Source of the DNA: Arthrobacter sp. ISL-5 | Lineage (GTDB): Bacteria > Actinomycetota > Actinomycetes > Actinomycetales > Micrococcaceae | DNA length: 64,000 bases | Direction: 5' to 3' | Assembly (NCBI RefSeq): GCF_018613835.1 | Contig: NZ_JAGGPM010000029.1 | Coordinates: forward strand, 62,001-126,000 | Part shown: in pieces, positions 33,812 to 42,712 of the stretch | How the letters are laid out: the number at the start of each line of letters is the position of its first letter | How positions within the stretch are numbered: position 1 is the first letter of the stretch | Position numbers and translations under genes: made by a program | Notes under the pieces: model-generated | Databases searched by the model: none | What the model saw: only the letters and a program-made list of their open reading frames with translations | Told to the model about the DNA's origin: nothing

Positions 33812-34771
33812 ATGAAAGTCCCCCAGCTCCACGTCGGCGCCGGCAGCAGGCTCGGCCCGCTCAGCATCTTTCCCGTCTGGACCTCCGACTCCGGCAGCCT
33901 CGGCATCAGCACCGGCACCCACGCCGACGTCGCCGTGACCGAGCTCGCCAGCGGCCCCCAGATCGCCCGGCTCACCGTCACCAACAGCGGCCGGCACCCG
34001 GCCCTGCTCCTGGAAGGCGAGCTGCTCGAGGGCGGACAGCAGCACCGGACCTGCGCCCGCGACGTCGTCCTGGGCCCCGGCGAAACCCGCGACATCGACA
34101 CCTTCTGCGTCGAGGCCGGCCGCTGGGAAGCCGGCCAGTCCAGCCACCGCCGGCAGGCACGGCGCGCACCGCTGAACGTGTGGTCCGAGCTGGCCAACGG
34201 CCTCGACGGCCGGCGCGAGGGCGACCGGCAGGGGCGGATCTGGGAGCGGGTCAGCCGCTTCGACGCAGCCCGCGGCGCATCGGTGACCAGCTCCCTGCTC
34301 GACCACATGGACCTGTTCAAAGACAACGAGCACAACCGCTTCGAGGCCGCCAATGCCGCCGCACCGCTGGAAGGCCAGCGCGGCGTCGTGCTCGGTCTGG
34401 GCACGCAGCCGCTGCTCCTGGAGGTCTTCGGCACCGGCACGCTGTTCCGCCGGCACTACCGCCAGCTGATCGACTCCGCGATGCTGGACGTGGAGCTCCT
34501 CTCACCCCAGGCGCTGGCCTCCGGTCCCATGCCGGGCCAGCGGGCCCGCGACTTCGCCGCCCACGTCCAGGCGATGGACTTCGGAGCGTTCGACGGCGGC
34601 GCCGCGGCGGTCGAGGTGCGGAGCCACGGTGCGCTCCGGAGCCGCAATGTCTCCCGCGCCGCCGGCCGGGTGTCCGCCGCGGGCATCGCCGTCGAACTCC
34701 CCACACGCCGCCCCCAGCTGGCCCACCTGACCGGCTGGAACACCCAACACCCACTGATGGAGCTGGCATGA
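33812..34771 (+). CDS. ARPP-1-like protein of NAD/ADP-ribose metabolism
   Basis: A 319-aa protein starting at ATG 33812 with GAAGG seven bases upstream. The sequence (LGPLSIFPVWTSDSG, then NSGRHPALLLEGELLEGGQQ and HRTCARDVVLGPGETRDIDTF, SSLLDHMDLFKD later) resembles the ARPP-1 family. That family was defined by comparative genomics as a partner of ADP-ribosylglycohydrolases and Nudix regulators; its proposed activity is on ADP-ribose-type phosphoesters. Its ATGA overlap with the ADP-ribosylglycohydrolase reading frame and its position opposite an NrtR-like gene fit that family context. The biochemical role is inferred, not established. Confidence 0.7.
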   Translation: MKVPQLHVGAGSRLGPLSIFPVWTSDSGSLGISTGTHADVAVTELASGPQIARLTVTNSGRHPALLLEGELLEGGQQHRTCARDVVLGPGETRDIDTFCVEAGRWEAGQSSHRRQARRAPLNVWSELANGLDGRREGDRQGRIWERVSRFDAARGASVTSSLLDHMDLFKDNEHNRFEAANAAAPLEGQRGVVLGLGTQPLLLEVFGTGTLFRRHYRQLIDSAMLDVELLSPQALASGPMPGQRARDFAAHVQAMDFGAFDGGAAAVEVRSHGALRSRNVSRAAGRVSAAGIAVELPTRRPQLAHLTGWNTQHPLMELA

Positions 34772-35724
34772 AACTGCCCCCCTTGCAGAGTGACCGCGCG
34801 GCCGGCGTCCTCGTCGCCCTCGCCGCCGGCGACGCCCTCGGAGCCGGCTATGAGTTCGGCGCACCGCTGCCGGACGGCGCGGACGTCACCATGAAGGGCG
34901 GCGGACCGTTCGGGTTCGCGCCAGCCGAGTGGACCGACGACACGTCCATGGCCGTCCCGATCACCCAGGCGCTGCTGGAGGCAGCGTATGACGCCGCTTC
35001 CTCCCCCGCCGCGGCACTCACCTTGATCGTCCCCGCCTGGACGGAGTGGGCTGCCGGGGCCAACGACGTGGACGCCCAGACCAGCTCCGTCATCGCCGCC
35101 GCCGGCCGCCTGGCGTCCGAGGCGGGCCGAGATGTGAGTGCCGGAGATTTCACGGCTGCCGCGGCCGCGTTCCACGCCTGCACCGGCCGCAGCGCCGGCA
35201 ACGGCTCACTGATGCGCACGGTCCCTTTGGCCCTGTCCTACCTGGACCGGGACCCGGCGGAGCTCATGGCCCAAGCCGGCGTCCTCAGCGCGCTCACCCA
35301 CCCCGAAGCGGACGCGCTGGAGGCCTGCGAGCTCTGGTGCGTCGCGATCCGGCACGCCGTCCTGACCGGGAAGCTCGACGTCCGGGCCGGGCTGCCGCTG
35401 CTCCCCGCCGACCGCTCCGCGCTCTGGCTGGAGCGCATCGAGGCGGCCGAGCGGTACCGGCCGCGGGACTTCATCCGCAACGGCTGGGTGGTTTAGGCCT
35501 TCCAAGGTGCGTGGAGCGCCATCCACTTTGCGGGGCTTAGGTAATCCGGGCCGGCCCACCTCCGGGCCGCACTGGAGGAGGCTGTCCGCGGCGGGCGTGA
35601 CACGGACACCGTCGCCGCGATCGCCGGCGGCCTGATCGGAGCGGGCTACGGCTACACCGCCATCCTCTTCGAGTGGCGCCAACACCTGCACGGTTGGCCG
35701 GGGCTCCGGGCCCCGGGCCCCTGA
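34768..35724 (+). pseudogene. ADP-ribosylglycohydrolase, interrupted by two nonsense codons
   Basis: A single frame from ATG 34768 to TGA 35722-35724 encodes a complete ~318-residue ADP-ribosylglycohydrolase-like protein. N-terminal GVLVALAAGDALGAGYEFG and the metal-binding AEWTDDTSMAVPI are present, then CTGRSAGNGSLMRTVPLAL. The frame is cut by TAG at 35494-35496 (after FIRNGWVV) and TAA at 35542-35544. The essential C-terminal metal motif GGRDTDTVAAIAGGLIGAGY lies after both stops, so the 242-aa product lacks half of the dimetal site. These enzymes remove ADP-ribose from proteins or small molecules. It overlaps the ARPP-1 gene stop (ATGA). Two in-frame stops with no frameshift suggest recent inactivation. 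Confidence 0.85.
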
Positions 35725-35728
35725 CCTG

Positions 35729-36322
35729 ATGATGCTCGGGATGGAACTCGCCGGCGGCGAGGGACACCAGCCCGACGCCTGGCCGCGGGCAGCGCGCCAG
35801 GACTACGGCATGTTCGACCGCACCGATGTTTTGGTCCGGCATCCGCACGACGACGGCGTCTGGCTGGGCTGCGTCGGGTCTCTGGCGCGAGTGGCCGAGG
35901 TGGGGATCGACGCCGTGGTGTCGCTGTGCCGGCTGGGGACGTCGGATGTGCCCGGCGTGGCGGCGGTGGACCATGCCAGGTTTTGGGTGGTCGACTCCCC
36001 CAAGTACGAGGACAACGCGCACGCCGCGTTTGTGCTGCGCGACGCGGCAGCCGCCGTCGAACGTTTCCGCTCTGAAGGCAAGACAGTGCTCCTGCACTGC
36101 GTCCGGGCCGAGTCCCGAACGCCGGCTGTGGCTGCACTTTACGGGGCGCAGGTTGCGGGGATTACTCCGCTGGAGGCGCTGGAGGATGTTCGGCGGGTGC
36201 TTCCCGGGGCTAGTCCGAATGGGTTGTTCCTGAGATTACTAAGGGAAGGCGAAACAGCCGCAGAACCTGATCTTTATGGAGCAACGACCGGGGTGCCCAA
36301 AAATGTCCGAACCTACTGGTAG
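35729..36322 (+). CDS. Dual-specificity-phosphatase-like protein
   Basis: A 197-aa protein with the Cys-based phosphatase loop LLHCVRAESRTPAVAALYG (HCx5R: His-Cys, then five residues, then Arg) at about residue 115-130. It is preceded by VDSPKYEDNAHAAFVLRDAA and followed by TPLEALEDVRRVLPGASPNG. Related domains are often found next to or fused with ADP-ribosylglycohydrolases in actinobacteria, and here the gene starts 4 bp after that pseudogene's natural end. The final ~25 residues look unlike the family, so the end may be altered. The substrate could be a phospho-protein or a phosphorylated ADP-ribose metabolite (inference). Confidence 0.7.
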   Translation: MMLGMELAGGEGHQPDAWPRAARQDYGMFDRTDVLVRHPHDDGVWLGCVGSLARVAEVGIDAVVSLCRLGTSDVPGVAAVDHARFWVVDSPKYEDNAHAAFVLRDAAAAVERFRSEGKTVLLHCVRAESRTPAVAALYGAQVAGITPLEALEDVRRVLPGASPNGLFLRLLREGETAAEPDLYGATTGVPKNVRTYW

Positions 36323-36332
36323 GAATGTGACT

Positions 36333-37334
36333 ATGACGACAACTCCTGAACTCAGTCGGGAGCAGCGCGATGCCGCGATGGTAGAGCGCTACTCCGACGG
36401 CGAAACCCTCGATGCCATCGGCCAGACCTTCGGCATCACCCGCGAGCGGGTCCGGCAGATCATTGCCAAGGTTGGTGGCACGAGCGCCGAGGAATCCCGA
36501 AAGAACCGCACCGCAGTTCGGGAAGCAGCCCGTAAGGCCGCCCACGACGCATTCCTGGCGGAGTACGGTGACTTGGCGCGTCAGATCGCCAAACGCGGCG
36601 TCACCCGGTCGGACGCGGTACTGAAGCTACAGGCGTTGTATCCGGCGATCGACGTTGATCTCGCAGAGGACGCCCTGCGTGAGTCAAGCATCGTTTTCGA
36701 CAAGAGCCAGATTGACGACATTTTTTCCAAAGAAGCTGTTGCCGCAGGCGTCTGGTACCTGCTTGGTTCCGATCACCGGTTGGCCCCCGACCGTAGCTGG
36801 GCGGCAGTCAATCTGGATCTTTCGCTGATCGGCGAGCTTAGGGCCGCACTCGGGTCCGCGGAGGCAACCCTCGATGACGTCGCCACAATTCTCGGAGTCA
36901 TCGGTGCGGCGCAGAAGCACCTCGCCAACAACCCGACGTCCAGCATCACCGGCAAGCGATACCAGGAGCTCCGCGAGGATCTAGTGGTCGCGCTAGGCCT
37001 CGTCTCACGGCAGGGGGCGTTCCCTTGGCCGCCAACGCGCCAAACCGTCACGAAACGCTTCGGCGGCTGGAACGAAGCCCTAGAAGCTATGGGCGTCGGC
37101 ACCACTACTCAGGGCAGGCCGACGGGTCTGCTGAAGTTTACCCGCGAAGACTACGACGACGCGGTGCGCGATTTCTGCTTCTACGCTTCAGCAGCCGAAG
37201 TAAATGCCACGTATGCAGGATATGACGTATGGGTGAAGGAGGAGATTGCCGAGGGTCGCGAGCGGCCGTCGGGTGCATCTGTACGGAACATCTACGGCAC
37301 TTGGATGGACGCCGTCCGTTGGGTGCAGGAGTAG
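36333..37334 (+). CDS. Sigma-region-4-like HTH protein with FGxW repeat module
   Basis: A 333-aa protein. I use ATG 36333 (AGGAA upstream); in-frame ATGs at 36276 and 36303 overlap the previous gene. The N-terminal HTH is ERYSDGETLDAIGQTFGITR then ERVRQIIAKVG, the sigma-70 region-4 pattern. The C-terminal third carries short helical repeats of the kind seen in homing/HNH-associated proteins: TRQTVTKRFGGWNEALEAMG, then a YDVWVKEEIAEGRERPSGAS unit ending IYGTWMDAV. The second unit (YDxWV...RPS...YGxW) recurs in the next two genes. No nuclease motif is visible. It is probably a DNA-binding component of the cassette that follows. Confidence 0.6.
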   Translation: MTTTPELSREQRDAAMVERYSDGETLDAIGQTFGITRERVRQIIAKVGGTSAEESRKNRTAVREAARKAAHDAFLAEYGDLARQIAKRGVTRSDAVLKLQALYPAIDVDLAEDALRESSIVFDKSQIDDIFSKEAVAAGVWYLLGSDHRLAPDRSWAAVNLDLSLIGELRAALGSAEATLDDVATILGVIGAAQKHLANNPTSSITGKRYQELREDLVVALGLVSRQGAFPWPPTRQTVTKRFGGWNEALEAMGVGTTTQGRPTGLLKFTREDYDDAVRDFCFYASAAEVNATYAGYDVWVKEEIAEGRERPSGASVRNIYGTWMDAVRWVQE

Positions 37335-37341
37335 AGCCAAC

Positions 37342-38904
37342 TTGGGGGAGATTCTTGAGGAGCAGCTAGCGACTCCGGTGGCCATAAGGCCACCGGCTGA
37401 CCACGTGGCACAGCGGGGAGCACTGGTTGAGGCATACCGTGCAGGTGATCCACTTCGGGTAATCGCGGTCGAGCATGGAGCCAACGTGGAAACCATTTGC
37501 TCGCGCCTAACTAGTGAACTTAATAGCGACGATGATGAACTGGCCAGGCTGCGCAGTATCCGCGCGAGGACCTCAGCTGCAAAGACAGATCTTGAGGAAC
37601 AGGGACATCTTGTCTGGCGATTGGCTAGGTCCGGGTTCGTCGTGACGGACATTCCAAAGGTTCTCTCTGCCCTGAGGGCCGGTGCTGGAATCGATTTGGA
37701 CATCATGGCCGAGTTGCTCCAAAATCCCGGCCCTCATGATCCAGACATTTGCGCGGACATGCTGGCACCGGAGGGACCATCCTTGAGTGACCATCTGAGC
37801 CTGCTGTATGTCACCGGAAAACACCACGGTATCGAACCGGACTATCAGCTCGCGCTGGGTCAGATGCCCGCCGAGGAAGTCGTTGAACTGCGAAAGCTGT
37901 GTAAGGCCAACTTTCCCCCACGACGGTTCGCTAAGATCCTGGCAGTCGCTGAGACCACCAAGCTGGCTATCCGGGCGAAGGCTGCTACCTCCTTGTCCGT
38001 TGGGGAATACGCGGCAACGGCGGAACCTCTAGCAAGACGATTCAGAGGTCATATTTTCGATGACACCGCAGCCTGGCCTGCCCCGGTTTCGGCTCTGACA
38101 TGGCGCCTCGGTGGTGGGAGCTGGGATCAGGCACTCAGAGTGGTCGGACTGCAGCTGCGCAAAGCGGCCGACCGTTTTGGCGAAGACGATTTCACCCGGG
38201 CCATCCACGATTACGCGGAAGAGTGCGCCGATCGTGACTTTCCGCTGAGTCTCGAGACTTACGACCGATGGGTTACGGCAGAAGTATCGCGGGGAGGCGA
38301 CCGCCCTTCAGCCATCGAGATGACGGGCCACTATGGCGGCTGGCAGGAGGCACTCAGCACCCTTCCAGGGCACGAGGCCAAACGAGGCCTCCCCGGTTCA
38401 GACTCTGGCTGGTACGACCCCGCATTAATTGACCGGACCGATCCAGCTCTTGAGGCGGCCTGGTTGCGCGCTGGAGAGTACATCTGCGAGCTCTTAGCCA
38501 ATATGCCTCGAAACCGCTCGCTCCGGATTCATTACGGCGACTCCGTGGGCGGTTCCGTCCCGCCCTACGCGGAGGGTACCCGTGGTGTTGACGGCGTATG
38601 GTGCGAAGTGGTCTCCACGCACTTGCTGCCAAGCGAGCAGTGGCCGATCGACGCAGGGTATTTTAAGGCCCGAGACTGGCTAGTGCCTGACGACGAGATT
38701 CCGCACTGGTGCAAGGAAAACGTTGCCTTCCAGGATGCTGGACACCAGCTTCTCAAAGGACTGAGATTCGGTCGGCTGTGCCCAGATCCTTGGCAGTTGC
38801 GCTGGAGTACAAAAGAGTTAACAAGCGGCCCGATTCGGGACCACGGCGTGACGATGGAGCAAGCTCTGGCCGGTGATATCCAAACTTTGCGAAATGCCGG
38901 GTGA
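37342..38904 (+). CDS. Unknown protein A: FGxW module plus TY-Chap/YbjN-like C-terminus
   Basis: The open frame begins at 37246 inside the previous gene. TTG 37342 has AGGAG about 10 bases upstream; GTG 37378 would instead align with the start of the next paralogue. A helical N-terminal region includes SGFVVTDIPKVLSALRAGAG and LSLLYVTGKHHGIEPDYQLA. A repeat module follows: YDRWVTAEVSRGGDRPSAIE ending HYGGWQEAL. The C-terminal ~130 residues (AGEYICELLANMPRNRSLRI, GVDGVWCEVVSTHLLPSEQW, DWLVPDDEIPHWC) resemble the T3SS-chaperone-like TY-Chap/YbjN fold, with the L...W..P....W pattern. Function unknown. It is collinear with and related to the 531-aa gene that follows. Confidence 0.6.
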   Translation: MGEILEEQLATPVAIRPPADHVAQRGALVEAYRAGDPLRVIAVEHGANVETICSRLTSELNSDDDELARLRSIRARTSAAKTDLEEQGHLVWRLARSGFVVTDIPKVLSALRAGAGIDLDIMAELLQNPGPHDPDICADMLAPEGPSLSDHLSLLYVTGKHHGIEPDYQLALGQMPAEEVVELRKLCKANFPPRRFAKILAVAETTKLAIRAKAATSLSVGEYAATAEPLARRFRGHIFDDTAAWPAPVSALTWRLGGGSWDQALRVVGLQLRKAADRFGEDDFTRAIHDYAEECADRDFPLSLETYDRWVTAEVSRGGDRPSAIEMTGHYGGWQEALSTLPGHEAKRGLPGSDSGWYDPALIDRTDPALEAAWLRAGEYICELLANMPRNRSLRIHYGDSVGGSVPPYAEGTRGVDGVWCEVVSTHLLPSEQWPIDAGYFKARDWLVPDDEIPHWCKENVAFQDAGHQLLKGLRFGRLCPDPWQLRWSTKELTSGPIRDHGVTMEQALAGDIQTLRNAG

Positions 38905-38969
38905 CGGTGCTTGGAGAAGGTCCACAAACACTTCACTCGAAATACACCACACTCAATGGGGACAACAAC

Positions 38970-40496
38970 ATGACAACATCAATCGACTATTCGCCACGCG
39001 AGGCTGACCCGCGGGACGCGATTGGGCCTGCACTGTCATCGTTTCTTGCAGGGGATCCCCTGAGTTCGATCGCTGCTGCCGCCAACATGGACAGTCACGG
39101 GATGTTGCTTCTTCTCAGTTCCCGCGTAGCCGATCGGGCGGAGGAACAGCGGGCCAGGGCTATCCGGGACCGCTGCTTTGCAACGGGGGCCGCCCTGTAT
39201 CAAGAGTGCGAGCGCTTCGAGCAACTTATGGGAGCCGGCATTGCGCTCCCGGACATACCAAAGGTTTTGGCGGCGCTCGGCGCTCCAATCGACGTCGATA
39301 TAGCCGTGTCGATGCTCCGGAGCACGCTCATGTTTAAGGAGATTCTTCATCGCGTTCTGCAACAAAACGGGGCCATCGAAGTGTCGTGGAGGGCGCAAAG
39401 CATTGACGTGCTCAGTCTGCTGTACGTCACCGGTCTTCACCGCGGCGTGAAACCGAATTATGAACTGGCGTTAGGGATGATGCCGGTCTCCTCCTTCGCT
39501 GAGCTAAGGGAGCTTCTCGGACCTCGCCGTCCCTACCAGCGGACAGCCGAGATCCTAGCGGTAATTGAAGCAACATCACAGGCCATTCGCGCCGGAGACG
39601 TCGCGGGAATTTCGATTTCCGACTACGACGAGATAGCCGAGGAAATCTCGCGTGAACTTAGCATCGCCGAAATCCATCCCGGCGTTTGCTGGCCGGCTCC
39701 GGGAGATGAGCTCAGGCGGCACATGGGCCAAGGATCCTGGGATGCTGCGCTGGACGCCGCAGGACTGAAGCCCCATATTGGCAGAGGTCGTTTTGGCCAT
39801 GCTGATTTCGTTGAGGCGGCCGAAGGATTCAGGAACACTCACGGCCATTTCGGCTCCCCAAAGGAAGTATCGAGCTACGACAGCTGGGTGATTGCGGAGG
39901 CTGCTGCCGGGCGGGAGCGTCCCTCTGTTATCGCTTTTCGCCGACACTTCGGCACCTGGGAGTCGGTGATAGGCGCCGTAGTGCCCCCGGAAATTGAGGA
40001 TGAGTACGACGGCATCGTGAACCAAATCAGAGCCGGGAACGACATACAGGAAGCGTGGGCTAGAGCGGGCGAACTGATCAGCGAGGTTCTGGCCCACATG
40101 CCGTGGAACTCATTCCTCAGCATTCAATATTCTGACGACACCGAAGGGCTGACGCCGTACGCCCAGGCGGTTCCCGACGCCGATGGGGTCTGGTTCGAAG
40201 TTGTGTCCGAGAAATACTTACCCGCGGGCCAATGGTCCATAGATCCTCGCTACTTATCCACTAATCGCTGGTCTGCTCCCGATAGCGATTGTCCCAACTG
40301 GTATAAAGACGGCATTCCGCATATTGAAGCAGGGCATCAACTACTCGAAGGCCTGAGATTCGGCCGGGGTTGCCACGACGCAAGCAAGCTTCAATGGCAC
40401 ACCGGCGAGTTTCCGTCCGGGCCCGGTCCGGACGGTGGCGTCACACTTGATGACGCGTTGAACGGTATTGTGCAGACACTTGGTAACGCTGCCTAG
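38970..40496 (+). CDS. Unknown protein B: paralogue of the preceding gene
   Basis: A 508-aa protein from ATG 38970; a GTG at 38901 overlapping the previous stop would add 23 residues. It aligns with protein A throughout: IALPDIPKVLAALGAPIDVD, SLLYVTGLHRGVKPNYELAL, then the module YDSWVIAEAAAGRERPSVIA ending HFGTWESVI. The C-terminus has AGELISEVLAHMPWNSFLSI, DADGVWFEVVSEKYLPAGQW and RWSAPDSDCPNWYKDG. The C-terminal domain again looks TY-Chap/YbjN-like. Tandem duplication with clear divergence suggests the two copies do different jobs, for example as subunits of a hetero-complex. The stop is 26 bp before the NERD-helicase gene. Confidence 0.6.
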   Translation: MTTSIDYSPREADPRDAIGPALSSFLAGDPLSSIAAAANMDSHGMLLLLSSRVADRAEEQRARAIRDRCFATGAALYQECERFEQLMGAGIALPDIPKVLAALGAPIDVDIAVSMLRSTLMFKEILHRVLQQNGAIEVSWRAQSIDVLSLLYVTGLHRGVKPNYELALGMMPVSSFAELRELLGPRRPYQRTAEILAVIEATSQAIRAGDVAGISISDYDEIAEEISRELSIAEIHPGVCWPAPGDELRRHMGQGSWDAALDAAGLKPHIGRGRFGHADFVEAAEGFRNTHGHFGSPKEVSSYDSWVIAEAAAGRERPSVIAFRRHFGTWESVIGAVVPPEIEDEYDGIVNQIRAGNDIQEAWARAGELISEVLAHMPWNSFLSIQYSDDTEGLTPYAQAVPDADGVWFEVVSEKYLPAGQWSIDPRYLSTNRWSAPDSDCPNWYKDGIPHIEAGHQLLEGLRFGRGCHDASKLQWHTGEFPSGPGPDGGVTLDDALNGIVQTLGNAA

Positions 40497-40522
40497 CCAA
40501 AGTCCTATTTGATGGAGCACCG

Positions 40523-42202
40523 ATGAAATGCATCCCGGAAGAACCCGTATTCGGCGATGGCCAAGTGGCTGAGAAGGCGGTCTGGGACGCGCTGAAAAAC
40601 AGCCTTCCGGACGACGTCGTCCTGGCCCACTCCGTCCAGGTTCGGGATGGACGCGCAGAGCACGAGATCGACATTTTGGTGCTCTGGCCCGGTGTCGGGA
40701 TGGCTGCCATTGAGGTCAAGGGAGGCCGCATCTCCGTCGAAAACGGTCAGTGGCTGCAATCCGACCGGACAGGGGCGCATAAGATTCAGAGTCCCGTCGC
40801 GCAGTCACAGGGCTCGCTCCACGCTTTCAAGCACTGGATTGGCCGCCAGCTGGGGACGCCGCTGACCAGCCGCTTCGCGTACATGGTGAGCTTCCCCTAC
40901 ACCGATGTGCCCCGCGACTGGGAGATGGCGGGCTGCCCACGATCGCTGGTCCTCGACAAGGAAGACACGGCTTCGGCGGCCGAGCTGGTCCGGACGGCCA
41001 TCGAACGGGAAGGCGGCGGCGCTTCGTCGCTGGCGCCGGCATTCATGGAACGCATCGTGCGCGTGCTCAACGGAACGCTGGGACACGATGGCACCAAACT
41101 GCTGAACCCAAAAGAGCTGGAAGATGTCCAAGATCATCTCACCGAGCGGCAGTCGGTGCTGCTGAAGGCCACGCGATCGCTACCAAGGATCCGATTCACC
41201 GGCGGCGCGGGAAGCGGGAAGACGTGGCTGGCCGTGGAGAAAGCCCGGCTGCTGTGCAAGCAGGGCAAGAAGGTCGGCCTATTCAGCTACAACAAGGGTC
41301 TCAGCCAGTACCTGCAGGACCGGGTTTCGAACTGGCGTCACGCCCAGCCGGCATTCACCGGTGAGTTCCATGAATACGCCCGGCGTCTCGGGGTGCCGGA
41401 CGGCACGGGACCCGATTATTTCGAAACAGAATTGCCGCAGCTGCTCAAGGATCTCGCGGTCGGACTGCCGGCCCAGCAACGGCTGGATGCCGTCATCGTT
41501 GATGAGGCTCAAGACTTCGCACCGCTGTGGTGGGACGCGCTGCTTGCCACCACCACAGACGAGGCCGAGATCTATGCCTTCCTGGACGACCATCAGGACG
41601 TCTACCGGCGTTGGAGCAATCCCTCCCCGGATGGCGCAAGCCCGCTGGAGGACCTGGTGACGATCCACATCGACGAGAACCTGCGAAACACGAGGAAGAT
41701 CGCCGAAACATTCAGATCCTTTGCGGGAGATCATTTCACTCCCCGGGGCAGCACAGGGCTTCCCGTCCGGCGGGTTCAGTGCGCCACCGAGGATGCCCTC
41801 GACGTCGCTGGGGACTGCATCGATGCGCTGATCGAGGAGGGGTGGGCGAACAATCAGATCGCCATGCTAACGACGAAGGACCGCCACCCAATCCATAAGG
41901 AATTTTTTGAGAACGGCACTACTGCTGACTACTGGCGCGAGTTCCATGCAAACGAAAGTGAGTTTTACGGCCATGTTCTGGGCTTTAAGGGCCTGGAACG
42001 GTCGGTGATCGTGCTCTGTGTCAACGGCTTCAAGGATCTAAGCCGAGCAGCCGAGCAGCTCTATGTTGGCCTGTCCCGGGCCAGGAGCCTCCTCGTGGTT
42101 GTCGGCGACTCCGATTTGCTGGAGGAGGCAGGCGGACGGGATCTCAAGGTAGCCCTGTCTCGGGCCGCGACCTGGGCGCCGGCTACGCCCGTCGATCGCT
42201 GA
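40523..42202 (+). CDS. NERD nuclease-UvrD/Rep-type helicase fusion (Nhi-like)
   Basis: A 559-aa protein with GGAG just before ATG 40523. Residues ~10-110 form a NERD domain, a nuclease-like fold (EHEIDILVLWPGVGMAAIEV followed by KGG: D...ExK active-site pattern). An SF1 helicase follows: Walker A RFTGGAGSGKTWLAVEKARL (~228), Walker B VIVDEAQDFAPLWWD (~327), IYAFLDDHQDVYRRW, IDENLRNTRKI, and late HVLGFKGLERSVIVL with EQLYVGLSRARSLLVVV (motif VI). Single-chain nuclease-helicase proteins of this size act as stand-alone anti-phage immunity proteins (Nhi type). Here it is the fourth gene of a cassette with the three repeat-module proteins, which may supply recognition. Confidence 0.8.
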   Translation: MKCIPEEPVFGDGQVAEKAVWDALKNSLPDDVVLAHSVQVRDGRAEHEIDILVLWPGVGMAAIEVKGGRISVENGQWLQSDRTGAHKIQSPVAQSQGSLHAFKHWIGRQLGTPLTSRFAYMVSFPYTDVPRDWEMAGCPRSLVLDKEDTASAAELVRTAIEREGGGASSLAPAFMERIVRVLNGTLGHDGTKLLNPKELEDVQDHLTERQSVLLKATRSLPRIRFTGGAGSGKTWLAVEKARLLCKQGKKVGLFSYNKGLSQYLQDRVSNWRHAQPAFTGEFHEYARRLGVPDGTGPDYFETELPQLLKDLAVGLPAQQRLDAVIVDEAQDFAPLWWDALLATTTDEAEIYAFLDDHQDVYRRWSNPSPDGASPLEDLVTIHIDENLRNTRKIAETFRSFAGDHFTPRGSTGLPVRRVQCATEDALDVAGDCIDALIEEGWANNQIAMLTTKDRHPIHKEFFENGTTADYWREFHANESEFYGHVLGFKGLERSVIVLCVNGFKDLSRAAEQLYVGLSRARSLLVVVGDSDLLEEAGGRDLKVALSRAATWAPATPVDR

Positions 42203-42367
42203 GGGCAAGTGTTCTTCTTGACTTTGCCACCCCTCCACCCAGCATGATCGCCCAGGCATCTCGTTGTCGGTAGTGCCAGTCATGCTTCAGGACCTTCGGA
42301 GAGTTCCCGCCGCGTCGGACCAACTGGCAGCCTTTGTCCTACTGACGCATGGGCTACTCCGCTACAC

Positions 42368-42712
42368 TCATCGGCCAGTTAAGGGTGGTTCGGCCTGCTC
42401 CCAGACCCGGGCGAATTCGTCGGCAACCTCGGGCCAGACCAGCTGAAGGCCGTCTGCCACCGAGTGGAGCCTGTTGGCCAAAGGCTCGAAAACGACGAAA
42501 TCGTGCGGTATGACTCTGCCGGCCCTGTCTTGCCGCCGTTCAGGGTCCGGGAATCGAAGCGCCACCGTCCTGCCGACGCGGCGACAGACTTCCCGCTCAT
42601 CCTCAACATCCGAGAAGACCTCGTCGTAGACCAGAAGTGAATCCTCCAATCCCCCGTCACGTAGAAATCGAAAACCCCACGTCCGCCCGCGAGTGGCCCA
42701 GATGAGCATCAC
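42368..42712 (-). CDS. Small unknown protein coupled to the GTPase
   Basis: 114 aa, ATG overlapping the GTPase stop by 4 bp (ATGA). It is acidic and basic in patches with several Trp (LIWATRGRTWGFRFLRDGG, HDFVVFEPLANRLHSVADGL). The N-terminal IWATRGRTWGFRFLR resembles the start of small GTPase-associated proteins, but I cannot assign a family. The tight coupling implies it works with the GTPase, perhaps as an effector-binding or regulatory subunit (inference). Confidence 0.55.
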   Translation of the reverse strand: MMLIWATRGRTWGFRFLRDGGLEDSLLVYDEVFSDVEDEREVCRRVGRTVALRFPDPERRQDRAGRVIPHDFVVFEPLANRLHSVADGLQLVWPEVADEFARVWEQAEPPLTGR

